From the NCBI RefSeq assembly GCF_000384655.1, contig NZ_ARQI01000130.1, positions 104,342 through 168,341 on the forward strand: 64,000 nt of DNA. Reading direction: 5' to 3'. The position numbers were made by a program, and so were the translations under genes. The notes below the pieces were generated by a model. The model made no database searches and was not told the DNA's origin. It saw nothing but the letters and a program-made list of their open reading frames with translations. This document shows positions 32,801 to 37,585 of this stretch, in pieces (positions within the stretch are counted from its first letter, which is position 1; every line of letters begins with the position of its first letter). This DNA comes from Brachyspira innocens ATCC 29796 (lineage in GTDB: Bacteria > Spirochaetota > Brachyspiria > Brachyspirales > Brachyspiraceae).

Positions 32801-35082
32801 TTAAAAGTGCTATAGAAGGCATCGAAAATGATATTAACAATAAAATTACAGCTGCCTTCAATAATATGAACAAAGAGCTTGAAAGCAATATTACAAGCTT
32901 TAAAAAGAAAATAGACACTTATCAGGAAGAGTTTATCGGCGAATTAAAAATGTCAGTAGGTACTGAAGGTGAAAAAGCTATTGATGAACTTAAATCTATG
33001 CATGACAGTGAAGTTTCTAAATTAAAAGAAATGTACTTGTCTACTGAGAAGTTCTATACTGAAAGACATGAGAAAAATCAGGAAGACTATTCAAAACTTC
33101 TTTTAGAAACTTATAAAGAGTATAATGAAAAAATAGAGGCTTTATACGCTGAATTAGATGACACTAAATCTAATATCACTTCTTCTGTAGAAGATGTTGT
33201 TGCCGATTTGAAACAGGCTTTAAATATAAAAGATGATTTTGTAGTTTCAATAGAAGATAATAAAGAAAAACTTAAAGCTGTAGAAGAGCAGATGAATAAT
33301 TTACAAAATGAGTTTGCTCCTTCTGTAGAAAAATTAAAATCTCTTATAGAGGAAAAAGCCTTAGAGCTTCAGGATAAAATTAATGCCTACTCTGAAGATA
33401 TAGAGGCACAAGGTGAGAAATTTAATGCCAGATTAGAAGAGCTTTCAAATAATGCTAAAACTACTGTAGATAGCAGGGTTGGAGAAGTTGACTCTATAAT
33501 AGAAAATGTTAAAGGTAGAATGGACGCTTTACTTGAAGAGAAAAGTTCTGAATTTGATGCATTAAAAGCTCATTATGAAAGTTTAAGTGAATCTTTAACT
33601 GCTTTACAGGATTCTATATCTGAAGCTGTTAATGAGAGAATAGCAGATGCTAATAACATTATAGAAGAAAATGTTAATGCTATAGAAGAAACTACTAATG
33701 AAAAATATGAAAAATATATAGCAAGACTTAATTCTAATTTGGAACAAACATTATCTCTTTTAATGAATGATGCTAAAGAATATGTTCAAAATGCCAAAGA
33801 AGAAATAATAAAAGCTCATACAGATAATTTAGATGAGTATGATGAGAGAATTACAAATATGAAAGATATTGTTACTGCTTTGGAAGAGGATATAACTAAG
33901 TATTCTTCAGAGATAGATGCTAGATTAGAGAGTATTAATTTGAGCTATGATGAGAAAACAAATGTTATACTTAAAGATTTTGAAAATAAAACTGAAGATT
34001 TAAAATCAAAATTGAATGATGCTTCTTCATCTATTGATAAAATGCTTGATTCAAAAACTAATGATATATCTTTAGAGTATGATGCTATGAAATCTAAAAT
34101 AGATGCTATAGGAGCAGATATTCAAAAGTATATGAATACTGTAAAAGTATTTGATAATGCTAAAGAAATGGCAGAGTCTATAAAAGGTGATGTTGCTAAA
34201 TTAAATGATTTAGTAAAAGATACTAAAGCTACAACTGCAGAAATGGGTAAAACTATGTCTGAGTTTGAAAACTTGAAGAAAATGCATCATGATATATTAG
34301 ATTATGCTTCTAGTATTAAAAAAGAAAAAGACAGCTTGAAAGATACTCAAGAAAAAGTCAATATGCTTATGGATATGTCTGGAGAGATTCAGGAAAGATT
34401 TGTTCATATAGCAGAAAATAATGCTATGATAGAACATACAGAAGAAGGCATACAGCTTGTCATAGATATAGCTTCTCAGATAGAGAATAAACTTTCATTT
34501 ATTAGAGATAAAGAAGAGTATGCTGATGATGTATTACAGCAAATAAGAAAGGCTGAGATAGAAACAGAGGTTATACTTGAGAGAGTTGATAGTATAAAAG
34601 CTGCTATGGTTGATGTTGAAGATACTAGAAAGAACTTTATGGATAAGATTTACTCTTTAGAGAGAGATTTTGCTAAAATAGATAAAAATGATAAAAAAGT
34701 TCAAATATTTATAACAAAATTAGAAGAGCTTGATATCATAATTGATGAGATACAAAATCAGAGAGAAAATCTTGTGCGTATGAAAAATCAGTATGATGAC
34801 TATGATAAAACAATAGTTAAAAATCTTGAAAGAGCTGAATATTTTGTAAGATATTTAGAAACTTTACTTGATAATGCTGATAGATATATGTCAGATAAAG
34901 GCAGTAAAACTTCTTCTAAAAAAGATAAAAACAGTAAGGTAGACAGCAAAAAAGAAGAGTTTATAATAAAAATGTATAAGCAAGGTTGGAAACCAGATGA
35001 GATAGTAAAAAATACTTCATATTCAAGAGATGAGGTTGAAAGAACTATAAAGGCTTGGAAAGATAAACAGTCAAGAATGTAA
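11812..35082 (+). CDS. Giant membrane-anchored coiled-coil protein (SpiroCoCo-type)
   Basis: This one uninterrupted frame encodes 7,756 residues. The start is set at ATG 11812: GGAG 11800-11803 is 8 nt upstream, whereas the earlier in-frame ATG 11779 would sit on the promoter's -10 and start site. Residues about 4-23 form one membrane helix followed by NRKK, so the rest should be cytoplasmic. Almost all of it is heptad-like helix rich in Glu, Lys, Asp, Ser, Asn and Leu, with very few Pro. At least nine divergent modules of about 600-780 residues carry landmarks such as RLEKRIxYFEDxWSD, SILDRDEL, LSNEKNYIDEYL and KYDEEIKNIE. The last ~40 residues, after a Lys-rich linker, resemble a helix-turn-helix (FIIKMYKQGWKPDEIVKNTSYS). 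I associate it with the spirochaete family NCBI names SpiroCoCo. A structural or scaffold role is inferred, not shown. Confidence 0.9.
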   Translation: MNPVLQLILTFVVPLLFIGIYSVINRKKNYNDNNFSDMFAEEKAALEGIVEEKISEVRDNAIDLEIAVKKAGFISKSMEEDLAKLNKRIESYKDYKAAVSQYQEQVDSLEEAYLEILNKVDTVLKERNTIEKTYKRISDVKAKMSELEKNVGSIQDKLIESYNSKLNEFESELYKRFDALTTNLLARDAHYSTMAEQEKEKISALTEEFKLHVAKKEELFTNQLTQLAERTARHNIEQLAELFEKGRDELINKYSSFADEIDVKSKDIENRYETLSQSKDGLETELNNLRDTIHDRLNSITESSVLEFQDEMEKTKEMLYSTLKEGLEKISMDREEFLDSIEQKAHSLEKSIDDIKDKADYISKDYAEKAHQLESEFSVLKDDINNRFIAEVENFSNHIKNVLENEDDGVITLYRNKTKELNDLIISIDGMSEETMLRAESRFEDIVNDIDKLKDDILTRAQDDMEYSIDNARSSLIAEINELRNDVETETNLLKDKIDETHYQTSEIISILNNKQEEILDSLSLQKEYLYKDLETQANDRVNEIEKLFATVKNELEENINTYIKNTSSDLTAIDEKLSGLKEQYDKAASDIDTLSKETESNIKDNIEKRLEILEKTSVEINGLVSRANEKLDVGMKDAEDKIEGIKKEISDYSDAYIDSLKSHLKTVLDDYEQTKMKAITDSIDSVISQVDESEKRHDALMSSIENSLDDFRNKVDAAVDENIKFNEETKKEVADMLHDELRQATDSFDTLLNEKRESMNKIKDEIEDILHRVENGRDVFERTINKVYENAEDKEKELMSDIEDKYNSLDKKIDGVLDERRADLNAISAEYHAMLEKYSNNLKDDYEELKHHASLMTDEYKMRIENLGERINEIIDNANNMQSVVDAKTGEMDSYIADKKDEIAKRTETIFTNIEYDTSKKLDELKSLIDNAIAKYQDEIKEIETYRLEENKSIIEDVENIGAGIRKDYEQYTNMLEELYNKEKNSLNEHVNTLKDEIEKAREESEAKHLTNESNYIDDYLNKASSKIDEEVNRLNEELNDSFNTLYSGFSKILAKIRKANHKKALQSIAKIKKHAEKVISNTAAEVRDSLGLTLEDLRNEFISLKDNVDDRLREQADKLISNNENVLAILDDHESRLEKINDISNIIETIKETLSEQIDELKSNISDSNEDVNNRIEEIKSSLIDREELINLHDSERELLKNQIEDIKEEFELFKDNIIRTNEVEIPALFDEEKERIERMFDEFSKNLLMRLTDNESDIHYIKDVLSEERSHLISQIELLRKDVDDIKDDNTVTVLSEEKAVLENSLTALRDDFDKIMDLEKDFVSLKNRMEGIDSGLKDDVKDLSDKLKSFRDNLEEKIEKNSNGLYKDIENLNKNFETVRENMSSLLDRNEVESLINNEKERLNSIFESLASNNEDFKDRLEKRISYFEDVWSDNTRIKSIYASDIREEVENIRKEADVKYDNHIAQLKEKMKLIEEDIYDWKNGNLNTLLAQLEDARKGIESFIDTSESKKNQFLIDMLSSIENKESEIYSRIDEKILNAENKLSDIDEKLNNAIGNSLESIHNRINESVAKYDEEIKRIEHHRANEAEDLISDMEDLGNSIREDYEEYSIMIDKIYEDAVAELETHLENIKKEIERARAESEEKHLSNEKNYIDDYLLDYSEKIEAHVNDKLSILTESKAQLDDMIKDSFSTLNANLNDTISKFNEEANSQIYSVVERLEREAAARLFSEQKYMSDLEEQLRAISAKIDNELYNISSKLDSEISDVKTKYKDLSTDFDEALDMIKSSILDRDELMELQSSEKELLSEQMETLRTDFDTFKDELLKANEEDIPTLFNEEKQKIEKAFEDFTNVILDRMVDSENDINNVKDAISENKASFLEKVENIKRDIESIREDNTIAQLALDKQSLEESFNAIKNDFSKLNDLESNFYHLNDRLEDFQLKVAADNDNLFENIDNIKSSIKDSISKSSELDDKFTSIKDNVFTVLGKNENIENMFAEEVKKLDELFNNFKTDNAEFRSRLEKRIDYFEDIWSDSSRIRSLYAADLRDELDSIKAETEVKLENYLNDLNDRIETINNDASSWRDEYINDFKEKIDSLDKDISSWKDGRINDLLEQLEKAKENINSYLESSEGKKEELLSDILSKIEEKENSLYGKIDSKIEEIEGRLSIVDSKISDDIARGLEEVQSIVNNAVNKYDEEIKNIEHHRSEESSKLLEDIQSGYDYYSKLINNTYKDSLSSLSEYTNRIKAEIEKARKETEAKHLNNEKNYIDEYLKEYSLKLDNQVNEKINVLNDTKNQLDDMIRESFNTLNNNLNEAVIKFNEEADMKINATLERLERDASEKLLDYNNYVAELEDSLRVLNSKIDNEIYNVSSKLDSEISDIKNRYKELSIDFEESLDMIKGSILDRDELMDLHTSEKELLSNQIDEIKNDFITLKEEALNAGKEDIPALFDEEKQKIENAFEQFTNALLYRVNNSENDINYLKDALSEDKLSLLEKIDNLKSEIRTLKEEDKVNKLALEKQALEESFNAIKNDFSKLEDLENRLHELKNNMYTTDVNLKDEVANLSSKFVDIENKINENNDYIDRNISNNISALNKDIDIIKNAVNESINKSSELENNILKDREELENRIDSLKESLINILGDNETVEGLFSNEVKRIDELFNNFKKDSIDFRDRLEKRITYFEDTWSDSTKIRSLYASEMRNELEEVKNAAEKRFENYLNDLSYKIESIDKDISSWKDVRINDLLEELETARENIEEYLNSTEGKKEELISDILSKIEEKENSIYGKIDSKIEEIENRLSVVDSKVSDDIARGLEEVQSIINNAVNKYDEEIKNIEHHRTEEGSKLLEDIKSGYDYYSKLINNTYKDSLSSLSEYTNRIKSEIEKARKEAENKGSNVDKNYIDEYLKEYSEKLDNQINEKIGILNDSKTQLDDMIRDSFNTLNTNLNEAISKLNSEADSKIESVVSKLEAEVSDRLFNYKEYISELDSHLQSINSKIDNEIYNVSSKLDKEVSELKAKYDSLNIDFEETLDMIKGSILDRDELIELQASEKEMLSDRLDEMKKDFDDFREELLKSDKADVSSIFEEEKERIENAFEEFTSNLLDRVNTSESDINYLKDVLSEDKLSLLEKIDSLKEEIDNLREDDTITQLSLEKQALEESFNSIKNDFSKLEDLESRLYELKNNMEDTDISLKDEVKSLSSRFEDLEQRVSEDKDGIEKDIISNYDSLSSDIESIRNEIQNSIDKSLELENNILKDREDLENKLESLKENLTNILGNNKDIEGLFGGEVKKLDKLFEDFKRDSIDFRDRLEKRITYFEDTWSDSTKIRSLYASEMRNELEEVKKETELKFENYLNDLNNKIDSINNDISVWKEGNINELLHQLENAKKDIADYLDTTEDNKNKLVSEVLAKIEEKEQNIYAKLDEKISSIESRLSETDSKLHDDIESNLNNLHEMLNNALSKYDEEIKNIENYRALESNKLLEDSQKLIDDIKASYDSYSNLINETYNNSLNSLTDYSNLVKEEIEKAREESESKHLSNEKNYIDEYLKDYSSKLDNKVSEKIDVLNKTKEELENLVKDSFGNLEAGMQNAISKFEKESNTKLLEVIKRLENDAKTVIFDKNEYSVYLTEQLGIIYKKIEEEISQINQRIDTNLVNISDKVEANNNEFAEKYETLNKNISESLDGVKKSILDRDELIELQASEKELLSSRIDDIKNDFDSFKEEVLKSTKEVIPSLFEEEKQRIENAFEEFSSTLLDRVNTSESDINYIKDILYEDKTLILEQIENLKDELYTVRDDDTVNRLSLEKAALEESFNAIKNDFAKLEELETNLYQLKDNMSDLDINLRDEVKDLSSKLEELDYRIREDVSKDLEDYSNDLSTLNTNVDTLNSYIEAIRENIQDSLNKSEELENTISKDREELENKLSLIKDNLISVSGQNDGIESLFNEEVKKLDELFNKVNNDNTEFRNRLEKRIEYFEDSWADSARIRSLFAYDIRAEIENVKSDTELKFENSINELKSKMESINDNIVSWKEEHINDTNARLESISSDMAAFKDEYLNELKEKMDSMESDISSWKDSNINELLSQLEEAKNNISNYIENSDAKAEELLSDILSKIEIKEKSIYAKLDDKISSIESRLSEADLRLSDDIGINLENLHTMLNDAVSKYDEEIKNIESLRNDENSKLLEDIKNGYEHYSKLIEEVYNNSLNSLKDYSALVKDEIEKAREESEEKHLSNEKNYIDEYLKEYSLKLDNQVSEKIMLLDETKEELDNMVKESFNNLENSFNDVISKFEDVTNEKVLEALDKLEKETEAVLFNKYMSSLDNEIKSVNERLEAETNAIKDKYEALSNDFDETLDIIKNSILEKDEVLSSHNEEKNDLIESLEALRKDFESFKESSLRFNTEEVPALFEDKKKEIEHVFEEFTSAVIERVNSSDDEVNRLKDIISSDKFDLLEKLDNLEAELEAVRKDNTIEQLSLEKKALEESFNAIKNDFAKLEKLESSLYQLKENMSDTDVFLKDEVKTLSDKLADFEGRIKDDIVRDLDEYSIELDTLTSQVNKLTSSIDDVRGRIEDSITKSSELENIISLEKEELDSKLSSIKEELMSNSDNKVEVEELLNNEREKLIELFNKIKDDNKDFRYRLEKRISFFEDTWSDSSKLKSIFSTDIREQLDNIRNDNEIKFENSINYLKNRIEAIDNDISVWKEGEIDELVKQLDEARESISNYLNDSEIKGEEIVSNLLSKIDEKEKSIYENIEKNIESKVNDIENRLSIMDSKLNDDISGNLENLYNMVNEAVEKYDEEIKNIEHYRIDENNKLLDDIDNVGKEIKSSYENYSKLINEVYDNSLNSLKEYSNSIKEEIDNALSEIKDKHLSNEREYIDNYLKEYSSKLEKQISDKMNVLNEAKEELNNILKSSFDDLETRFNESMSKFEDTSNEKLSQTIEGIEKKADEVIYGENYIQKIEDKVKDFYGRIDTKILNVEDKYDALERKIYDLENNQSYISIFEDRIRDLHEKIDSRISTINERYDNLRKYFDDKLINLETIVLNNDQIQKLKDDFIAFKDDMLKSNREDIPSMFDKEREKFEESFNQFTNEILEKIDNSNNNTEEFKNTILENIETLRYELDELKNNDSVEVLESEKARLEDTFNSFREEFERLYDLESEVYTLKSNLDGVDSNLRSDVDKLFEELSDFKYSLEEKLDTLEDNTVSRDLFDDDREKLYSLYDELESGNKEFKDLMDKRVSYFEDTWSNPNKVLKLYESAIRPEVDDFKSEIISNVQNHVNEIESNISAWKDDNLSVLLEQLKEAKENIDSFIESSKDKKNGIIAKMIASIKEEILGKESEINNRLEEKLSSVNSRLSELENKLTSDVNRFNNMIEDAVNKYEDELKHIESYRLDETQSIMRNLEDVGRNIVSNYEDYSKMLESAYESNRKALDEYSNSLKIEIEKARVDTNKAYIDDYLNEYSSKIEDDIKEKLEELEKNKYNLDIMINDSFNNLNQSINNAVSKMAEDSEAKLRDVVDSLEVQINDILANKEEEIVSRITSYETELKDKQESSFENIKNELSDLYNEFKDKIDYNGLMDISEKLEAIENSVAEVNGQLETQARFVSDRMDLEKEELYNSISKLSGEFEDLKSNIDERFKAQVNDFISNNEHILSLFGKYSQKISSVTDILEDIENVKLSLIDEINNVKEEIDNKYFTLSKDFDKSIDEIKDAVLDKNNMLQYSINEKELLIKEVEALKASFESLKDDILTAADEKVPTLLDSEKARIQSSIDDVMETLTARMHNNEDSILNLESSLAEYKSMISNAIDEFKNEVMAIRDDHDYSDLIEERDRLEESFNTLKEDFSKIGDLEEDLSAIKDKVKGVDTSINDEVIRLSEELEELKNNMANMEIISSVNNSEEVSDEVITHEDMNIIYDNFKQLSDSFEELKEDIIPQLSNFTKLEDKILESKEEIFKEFNNMMNSLPKTYINKDELSRLEGRLDNIFNNFDESVVSIKGDLLRSIEKDAKEFKNRLEKRVEYFEDVWSDENKVVELYGDTISTSFGVLKQELELYFNNSFMEVKTKIDSIEKDFNSWKDTSYDSIANSLENAKENVLNNEHYIEIMSMIEELKGDISDRQLELQDRIDSKLEEGISNIESQVNTFDDRIKYLEDIQGSLNDDIAKYREQLDSVLNEYEDKVKSKVVNLHDALKTEGKQTIDYLENNILSIKEDINSSNKGVDVKIKALESYISKVNNELNTNTLKLSNELAKEKKDLINILDEFRKEVYDRISSEVSQKDNQLLNDFEDFKKKIIDSVPNMDELADLFVSERVDRANEFEEFRAEIINNQIDNRNFAKMFEEEKAKLINELDHFKSAVRVEYLSAEERFEAVKKEYLDNLNNLLDIERVNLESSFDEIRKEINNLKDKSVSKEDIEKLIDSYKSGITADIESTKAEVAKNMEAGKVDTSYVEKLIEDERVRINNTLEAFKKNIEDNYSTVEAVAEVLSKEQESIEAKLLEMKEDILRDIPTLDNVSQIFVEEKETLKDELRDEFVSLRDEILGSVPTHNDLANMAQQYGARIKDDFQILEQDFSESIKRYKESVAKEMTEFRNEFNDRIANIKDLAEALQAERDRLMSEIDEIRIKYESGAIYSGDTLNSIEGDRDRLVNEFINFRKSIVELIKEQDETMSRFNQEKIDIIDSIEALKNQISFDTLNRDDVVSMIEDERRQVIDMFESIQNDSIGTDLRYLTDSFRDDIIKVFEESNEEFRKRIEARIVHFEDAYASPDRIKEFYKDAIVAEVNNLREEAVDILVDINDKVESAKEQIDELENNKVKDIINKIDEAENDINSLIGTIKANIKEQENELRMLSQSQKHISQEVETVRREREALMDMVKNSDINIRNKIDSLSAAVMEAANVAAAKIAEKEAAFSTKVKDAEEYIKSLENKLTTENVNKAKESINNLVASFNESVVKETNELAPNITKAVQNFINNEMKKFEKFSDVKSAIEGIENDINNKITAAFNNMNKELESNITSFKKKIDTYQEEFIGELKMSVGTEGEKAIDELKSMHDSEVSKLKEMYLSTEKFYTERHEKNQEDYSKLLLETYKEYNEKIEALYAELDDTKSNITSSVEDVVADLKQALNIKDDFVVSIEDNKEKLKAVEEQMNNLQNEFAPSVEKLKSLIEEKALELQDKINAYSEDIEAQGEKFNARLEELSNNAKTTVDSRVGEVDSIIENVKGRMDALLEEKSSEFDALKAHYESLSESLTALQDSISEAVNERIADANNIIEENVNAIEETTNEKYEKYIARLNSNLEQTLSLLMNDAKEYVQNAKEEIIKAHTDNLDEYDERITNMKDIVTALEEDITKYSSEIDARLESINLSYDEKTNVILKDFENKTEDLKSKLNDASSSIDKMLDSKTNDISLEYDAMKSKIDAIGADIQKYMNTVKVFDNAKEMAESIKGDVAKLNDLVKDTKATTAEMGKTMSEFENLKKMHHDILDYASSIKKEKDSLKDTQEKVNMLMDMSGEIQERFVHIAENNAMIEHTEEGIQLVIDIASQIENKLSFIRDKEEYADDVLQQIRKAEIETEVILERVDSIKAAMVDVEDTRKNFMDKIYSLERDFAKIDKNDKKVQIFITKLEELDIIIDEIQNQRENLVRMKNQYDDYDKTIVKNLERAEYFVRYLETLLDNADRYMSDKGSKTSSKKDKNSKVDSKKEEFIIKMYKQGWKPDEIVKNTSYSRDEVERTIKAWKDKQSRM
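14590..32200 (+). repeat. Coding repeat array of the giant protein (at least nine modules)
   Basis: The anchor motif RLEKR...FEDxW starts at 16081, 17887, 19858, 21763, 23743, 25762, 27550, 29890 and 32104. Spacing is 602, 657, 635, 660, 673, 596, 780 and 738 codons, all in frame. The modules from about 17.9 to 25.8 kb are the most alike; modules 3 and 4 share ITYFEDTWSDSTKIRSLYASEMRNE exactly. The outermost ones are degenerate. This gradient suggests growth by internal duplication in the middle of the gene. Confidence 0.85.
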
Positions 35083-35111
35083 ATAAAAGGTTTATTGTTC
35101 TCCTTGTTGTG

Positions 35112-35153
35112 AAAAATAGAGTCTATAGCTTAAATGTTATAGGCTCTATTTTT
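35112..35153 (+). terminator. Rho-independent terminator of the giant gene
   Basis: A 16-bp stem, AAAAATAGAGTCTATA with TATAGGCTCTATTTTT (one G-U pair), has a 10-nt loop and runs into a T-tract. It lies 30 nt after the stop codon. Confidence 0.9.
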
Positions 35154-35478
35154 ATTAATAGATTGCTTTTATATTTATAATTTTTAACTTATACTTAAAA
35201 TTTTAAAGTTTGTAAATGGTATTATAATTTTTTTTGACGAGCATTAATCAAATGCAGTTTTTTGTTATTTTATATAACAAATAACAAAACAATACAACTT
35301 CCTATGCTAGTAGAAGAACTTGGGTGATGTGTAAGTACAATAGTAGTTGTCAAGCAATATCTAAATTAAAAAAATTATTTTTTGGCAATTATATTTGTTT
35401 AAATGTATGTTTGAAGAATCACTACTATAATAAATAATTCCACTACTAAATATAATAAAAAAAATTAAATGGTATTTA
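35154..35478. other. Gene-free stretch with an 11-bp hairpin
   Basis: No coding frame is supported. TTTTGTTATTT (35260-35270) and AAATAACAAAA (35279-35289) can pair around an 8-nt loop, but no T-tract follows on either strand. A G/C-richer patch at about 35300-35350 has no recognisable function. Confidence 0.35.
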
Positions 35479-36219
35479 TTAAATGCCCCACCACTGAGAA
35501 GCATCAGCCTGATATGCCCATCTGTAACCATTAGCTGAAGTTATCCAAATTTTAGCTAATTGATTTCCACTTTTGAATACATAAAGCCCATTGACAGCAT
35601 AAACTGCTTCAGTATCAAACGAAGCATCTGTATTATTTGTAATATTAACTATACTATTAAAATTAGTTTGATATCCGAAATACTGAACTCCCCAGCCGCT
35701 ATTTGCTGTAACTTTTCCTCCAGTAATATCAATATTACCAAAAGTTTGACCATTGGCTGATAATGTTGTACCTGTTCCAGTACCTTCTGGTCTTGGAATT
35801 ACTGGACATACTGTACTTATAGGTGTTTCTATGTATTTTTTGTCTACTAAGTTATTTGTACCATAAGCAGTGACAGATACATAATATAAAGTTCCGTTAT
35901 TAAAAGTCATATTAGGAACTTGTATTATAAAATTTGTTCTAGCATGATTTGAACCTGTTATTGTAGGATATGTTTGACTTGCATTTTTTATGGCACTATC
36001 TGGCTGAACAAATGAAGATGATGTACCAGCATATATATTGAAACCTGCAAAATCAGAAGCTATTATTCCAGACCAAAAATCTATATATATAGCATTATTA
36101 CTTGCTATAGCTTTTATATCATAAGGTGAATTATATTCATCAACTACAGTAATAAGCTCTTCGTTACAAGAATATAATAAAAAAATTATAGGCACAATAA
36201 AAATTAATATTTTTTTCAT
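35479..36219 (-). CDS. Lipoprotein with fibronectin-III-like region, paralogue of the next gene
   Basis: This 246-residue protein starts with MKKILIF, a hydrophobic segment and the lipobox LLYSC, so it is a predicted lipoprotein. The mature part looks beta-rich. Segments FAGFNIYAG and TLYYVSVTAYG fit a fibronectin-III-like strand pattern, and a later block holds GGKVTANSG and VNGLYVFKSGNQLAKIWITSANG. The same order of elements appears in the upstream gene (36223-37038), so the two are tandem paralogues separated by 3 nt. The C-terminus is Trp-rich (QADASQWWGI). Likely a surface or periplasmic protein of unknown ligand. Confidence 0.75.
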   Translation of the reverse strand: MKKILIFIVPIIFLLYSCNEELITVVDEYNSPYDIKAIASNNAIYIDFWSGIIASDFAGFNIYAGTSSSFVQPDSAIKNASQTYPTITGSNHARTNFIIQVPNMTFNNGTLYYVSVTAYGTNNLVDKKYIETPISTVCPVIPRPEGTGTGTTLSANGQTFGNIDITGGKVTANSGWGVQYFGYQTNFNSIVNITNNTDASFDTEAVYAVNGLYVFKSGNQLAKIWITSANGYRWAYQADASQWWGI

Positions 36220-36222
36220 AAA

Positions 36223-37038
36223 TTAATAACTTAATATATTAGCAGCTGTTTGACGGCAATAATCTACTACTGCACTAGTACCGCTAACACTCCTTACATA
36301 TATTTTTCCATAATAGGAATTATTGTCTTCTGTAATTTTTACTAAGTAAAGTCTGTTTGCTTTTACTTCCAAATCAATATTTCCATATCCATTTTCTGGA
36401 GGTACAACAATATCATTTAAAGAGCTACCAGCCATAACCATCATAGATGTATTTGCAACATTTTGGAAATATAATTTACCTCCAGAATCTATTAATTTTG
36501 CTAAATCTCTTCCTTCCATAGATATATTTTGATTTGCATTTATTGTTTGATTTACAGCTTCAGGTCTAGGTGTACCCATTTTTACAAAATTATCATAATA
36601 ATAGTAGCTTTCTAATTGAGGTGTTATTTGATACGATGATACCCAAACATATATAGGTATACCATTAGGCAAATCTGTTTCCCTTAATGTGTCTACTGTA
36701 GAACTATTAGTAGAATAATAGCTTCCTACTTCTATTGTAAATGAATATTTTTTTACATTTTCTGATCTTAATTCAGTCATAGTTGGAAGAGCTTTTTGCT
36801 GATTATACAATCTGTATTCTCTTGGATTTGTGCTGTCCCCAAAATATATATTATATCCGCTGAATGAAGGTTCATTATTTTGTGCTTCAAACTCTACAAC
36901 CAATTTATTTTGACCAGGTATAACTTTAGTAATATAAGGCTGATTTAATTCGAGAGTAATACCAGTAACATCTGGAAGTCCGCATGAAACAGCAGATAGA
37001 ATAATTATAAATATAAAAAGTTTTTTAACTATGTTCAT
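36223..37038 (-). CDS. Lipoprotein with fibronectin-III-like region
   Basis: This 271-residue protein has signal sequence MNIVKKLFIFIIILSAVSC with the lipobox Cys at about residue 19. The mature region shows SGYNIYFGDS, IPIYVWVSSYQ, GGKLYFQNV and NRLYLVKITEDNNSYYGKIYVRSVSG, aligning in order with the downstream paralogue. It is 42 nt downstream of dut and is probably in the same transcript. Function unknown; exported location is inferred from the lipobox. Confidence 0.75.
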   Translation of the reverse strand: MNIVKKLFIFIIILSAVSCGLPDVTGITLELNQPYITKVIPGQNKLVVEFEAQNNEPSFSGYNIYFGDSTNPREYRLYNQQKALPTMTELRSENVKKYSFTIEVGSYYSTNSSTVDTLRETDLPNGIPIYVWVSSYQITPQLESYYYYDNFVKMGTPRPEAVNQTINANQNISMEGRDLAKLIDSGGKLYFQNVANTSMMVMAGSSLNDIVVPPENGYGNIDLEVKANRLYLVKITEDNNSYYGKIYVRSVSGTSAVVDYCRQTAANILSY

Positions 37039-37080
37039 ATTGTCAATTAATTATAATATAAAATACAATTATATCAATAC

Positions 37081-37515
37081 TTATTTGTTAGTGCTTCCAA
37101 ATCCGCCCTCGCCTCTTTTGGTATCAGAAATAGAATCAACTTCTTCAAAATCTATTTTTTCAACTTTAGCAAAAACCATTTGAGCTATTCTGTCGCCATG
37201 ATTTATTGTAAAAGGAGTATCTGTAAGAGAAGCTAATATGATTTTTAATTCGCCTCTATAATCACTGTCTATTGTAGCAGGAGAGTTTAGGCAGAATATA
37301 CCATTTTTTAATGCCAGAGAACTTCTGCTTCTTATTTGTGCTTCATAACCATCTGGTATCTCTATAAAAAGTCCTGTTGGTACCAATACTATATCATTTT
37401 TATTTAATGTTATCGGTTTATCCAAATTAGCATGCAAATCCAGACCAGATGAGCCTTCAGTTTGATATTTAGGCAGAGGATTAGTAGATTTATTAATAAT
37501 TTTAATTTTGAGCAT
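37081..37515 (-). CDS. dut: dUTP pyrophosphatase
   Basis: This trimeric enzyme hydrolyses dUTP to dUMP and PPi, keeping uracil out of DNA and feeding ThyA. All five conserved dUTPase motifs are present in 144 residues: GSSGLDLHA, RSRSSLAL, IDSDYRGELKI, GDRIAQMVFA and the C-terminal P-loop-like RGEGGFGST. Length and motif order are normal. It lies between the permease gene and two lipoprotein genes on the same strand, with gaps of 42-70 nt. Confidence 0.95.
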   Translation of the reverse strand: MLKIKIINKSTNPLPKYQTEGSSGLDLHANLDKPITLNKNDIVLVPTGLFIEIPDGYEAQIRSRSSLALKNGIFCLNSPATIDSDYRGELKIILASLTDTPFTINHGDRIAQMVFAKVEKIDFEEVDSISDTKRGEGGFGSTNK

Positions 37516-37585
37516 TATTTTCTCCGATTAGTTATATTTTAATTATAAAACAATTATATATAAAAAATGAAAAAAATAAAATAAA

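Noticed and set aside
13419..32918. Many minus-strand frames of 60-164 codons opposite the giant gene
   Set aside because: They are Ser/Leu/Phe-rich antisense shadows of a Glu/Lys/Asp-rich coding sequence, without starts, ribosome sites or family motifs.
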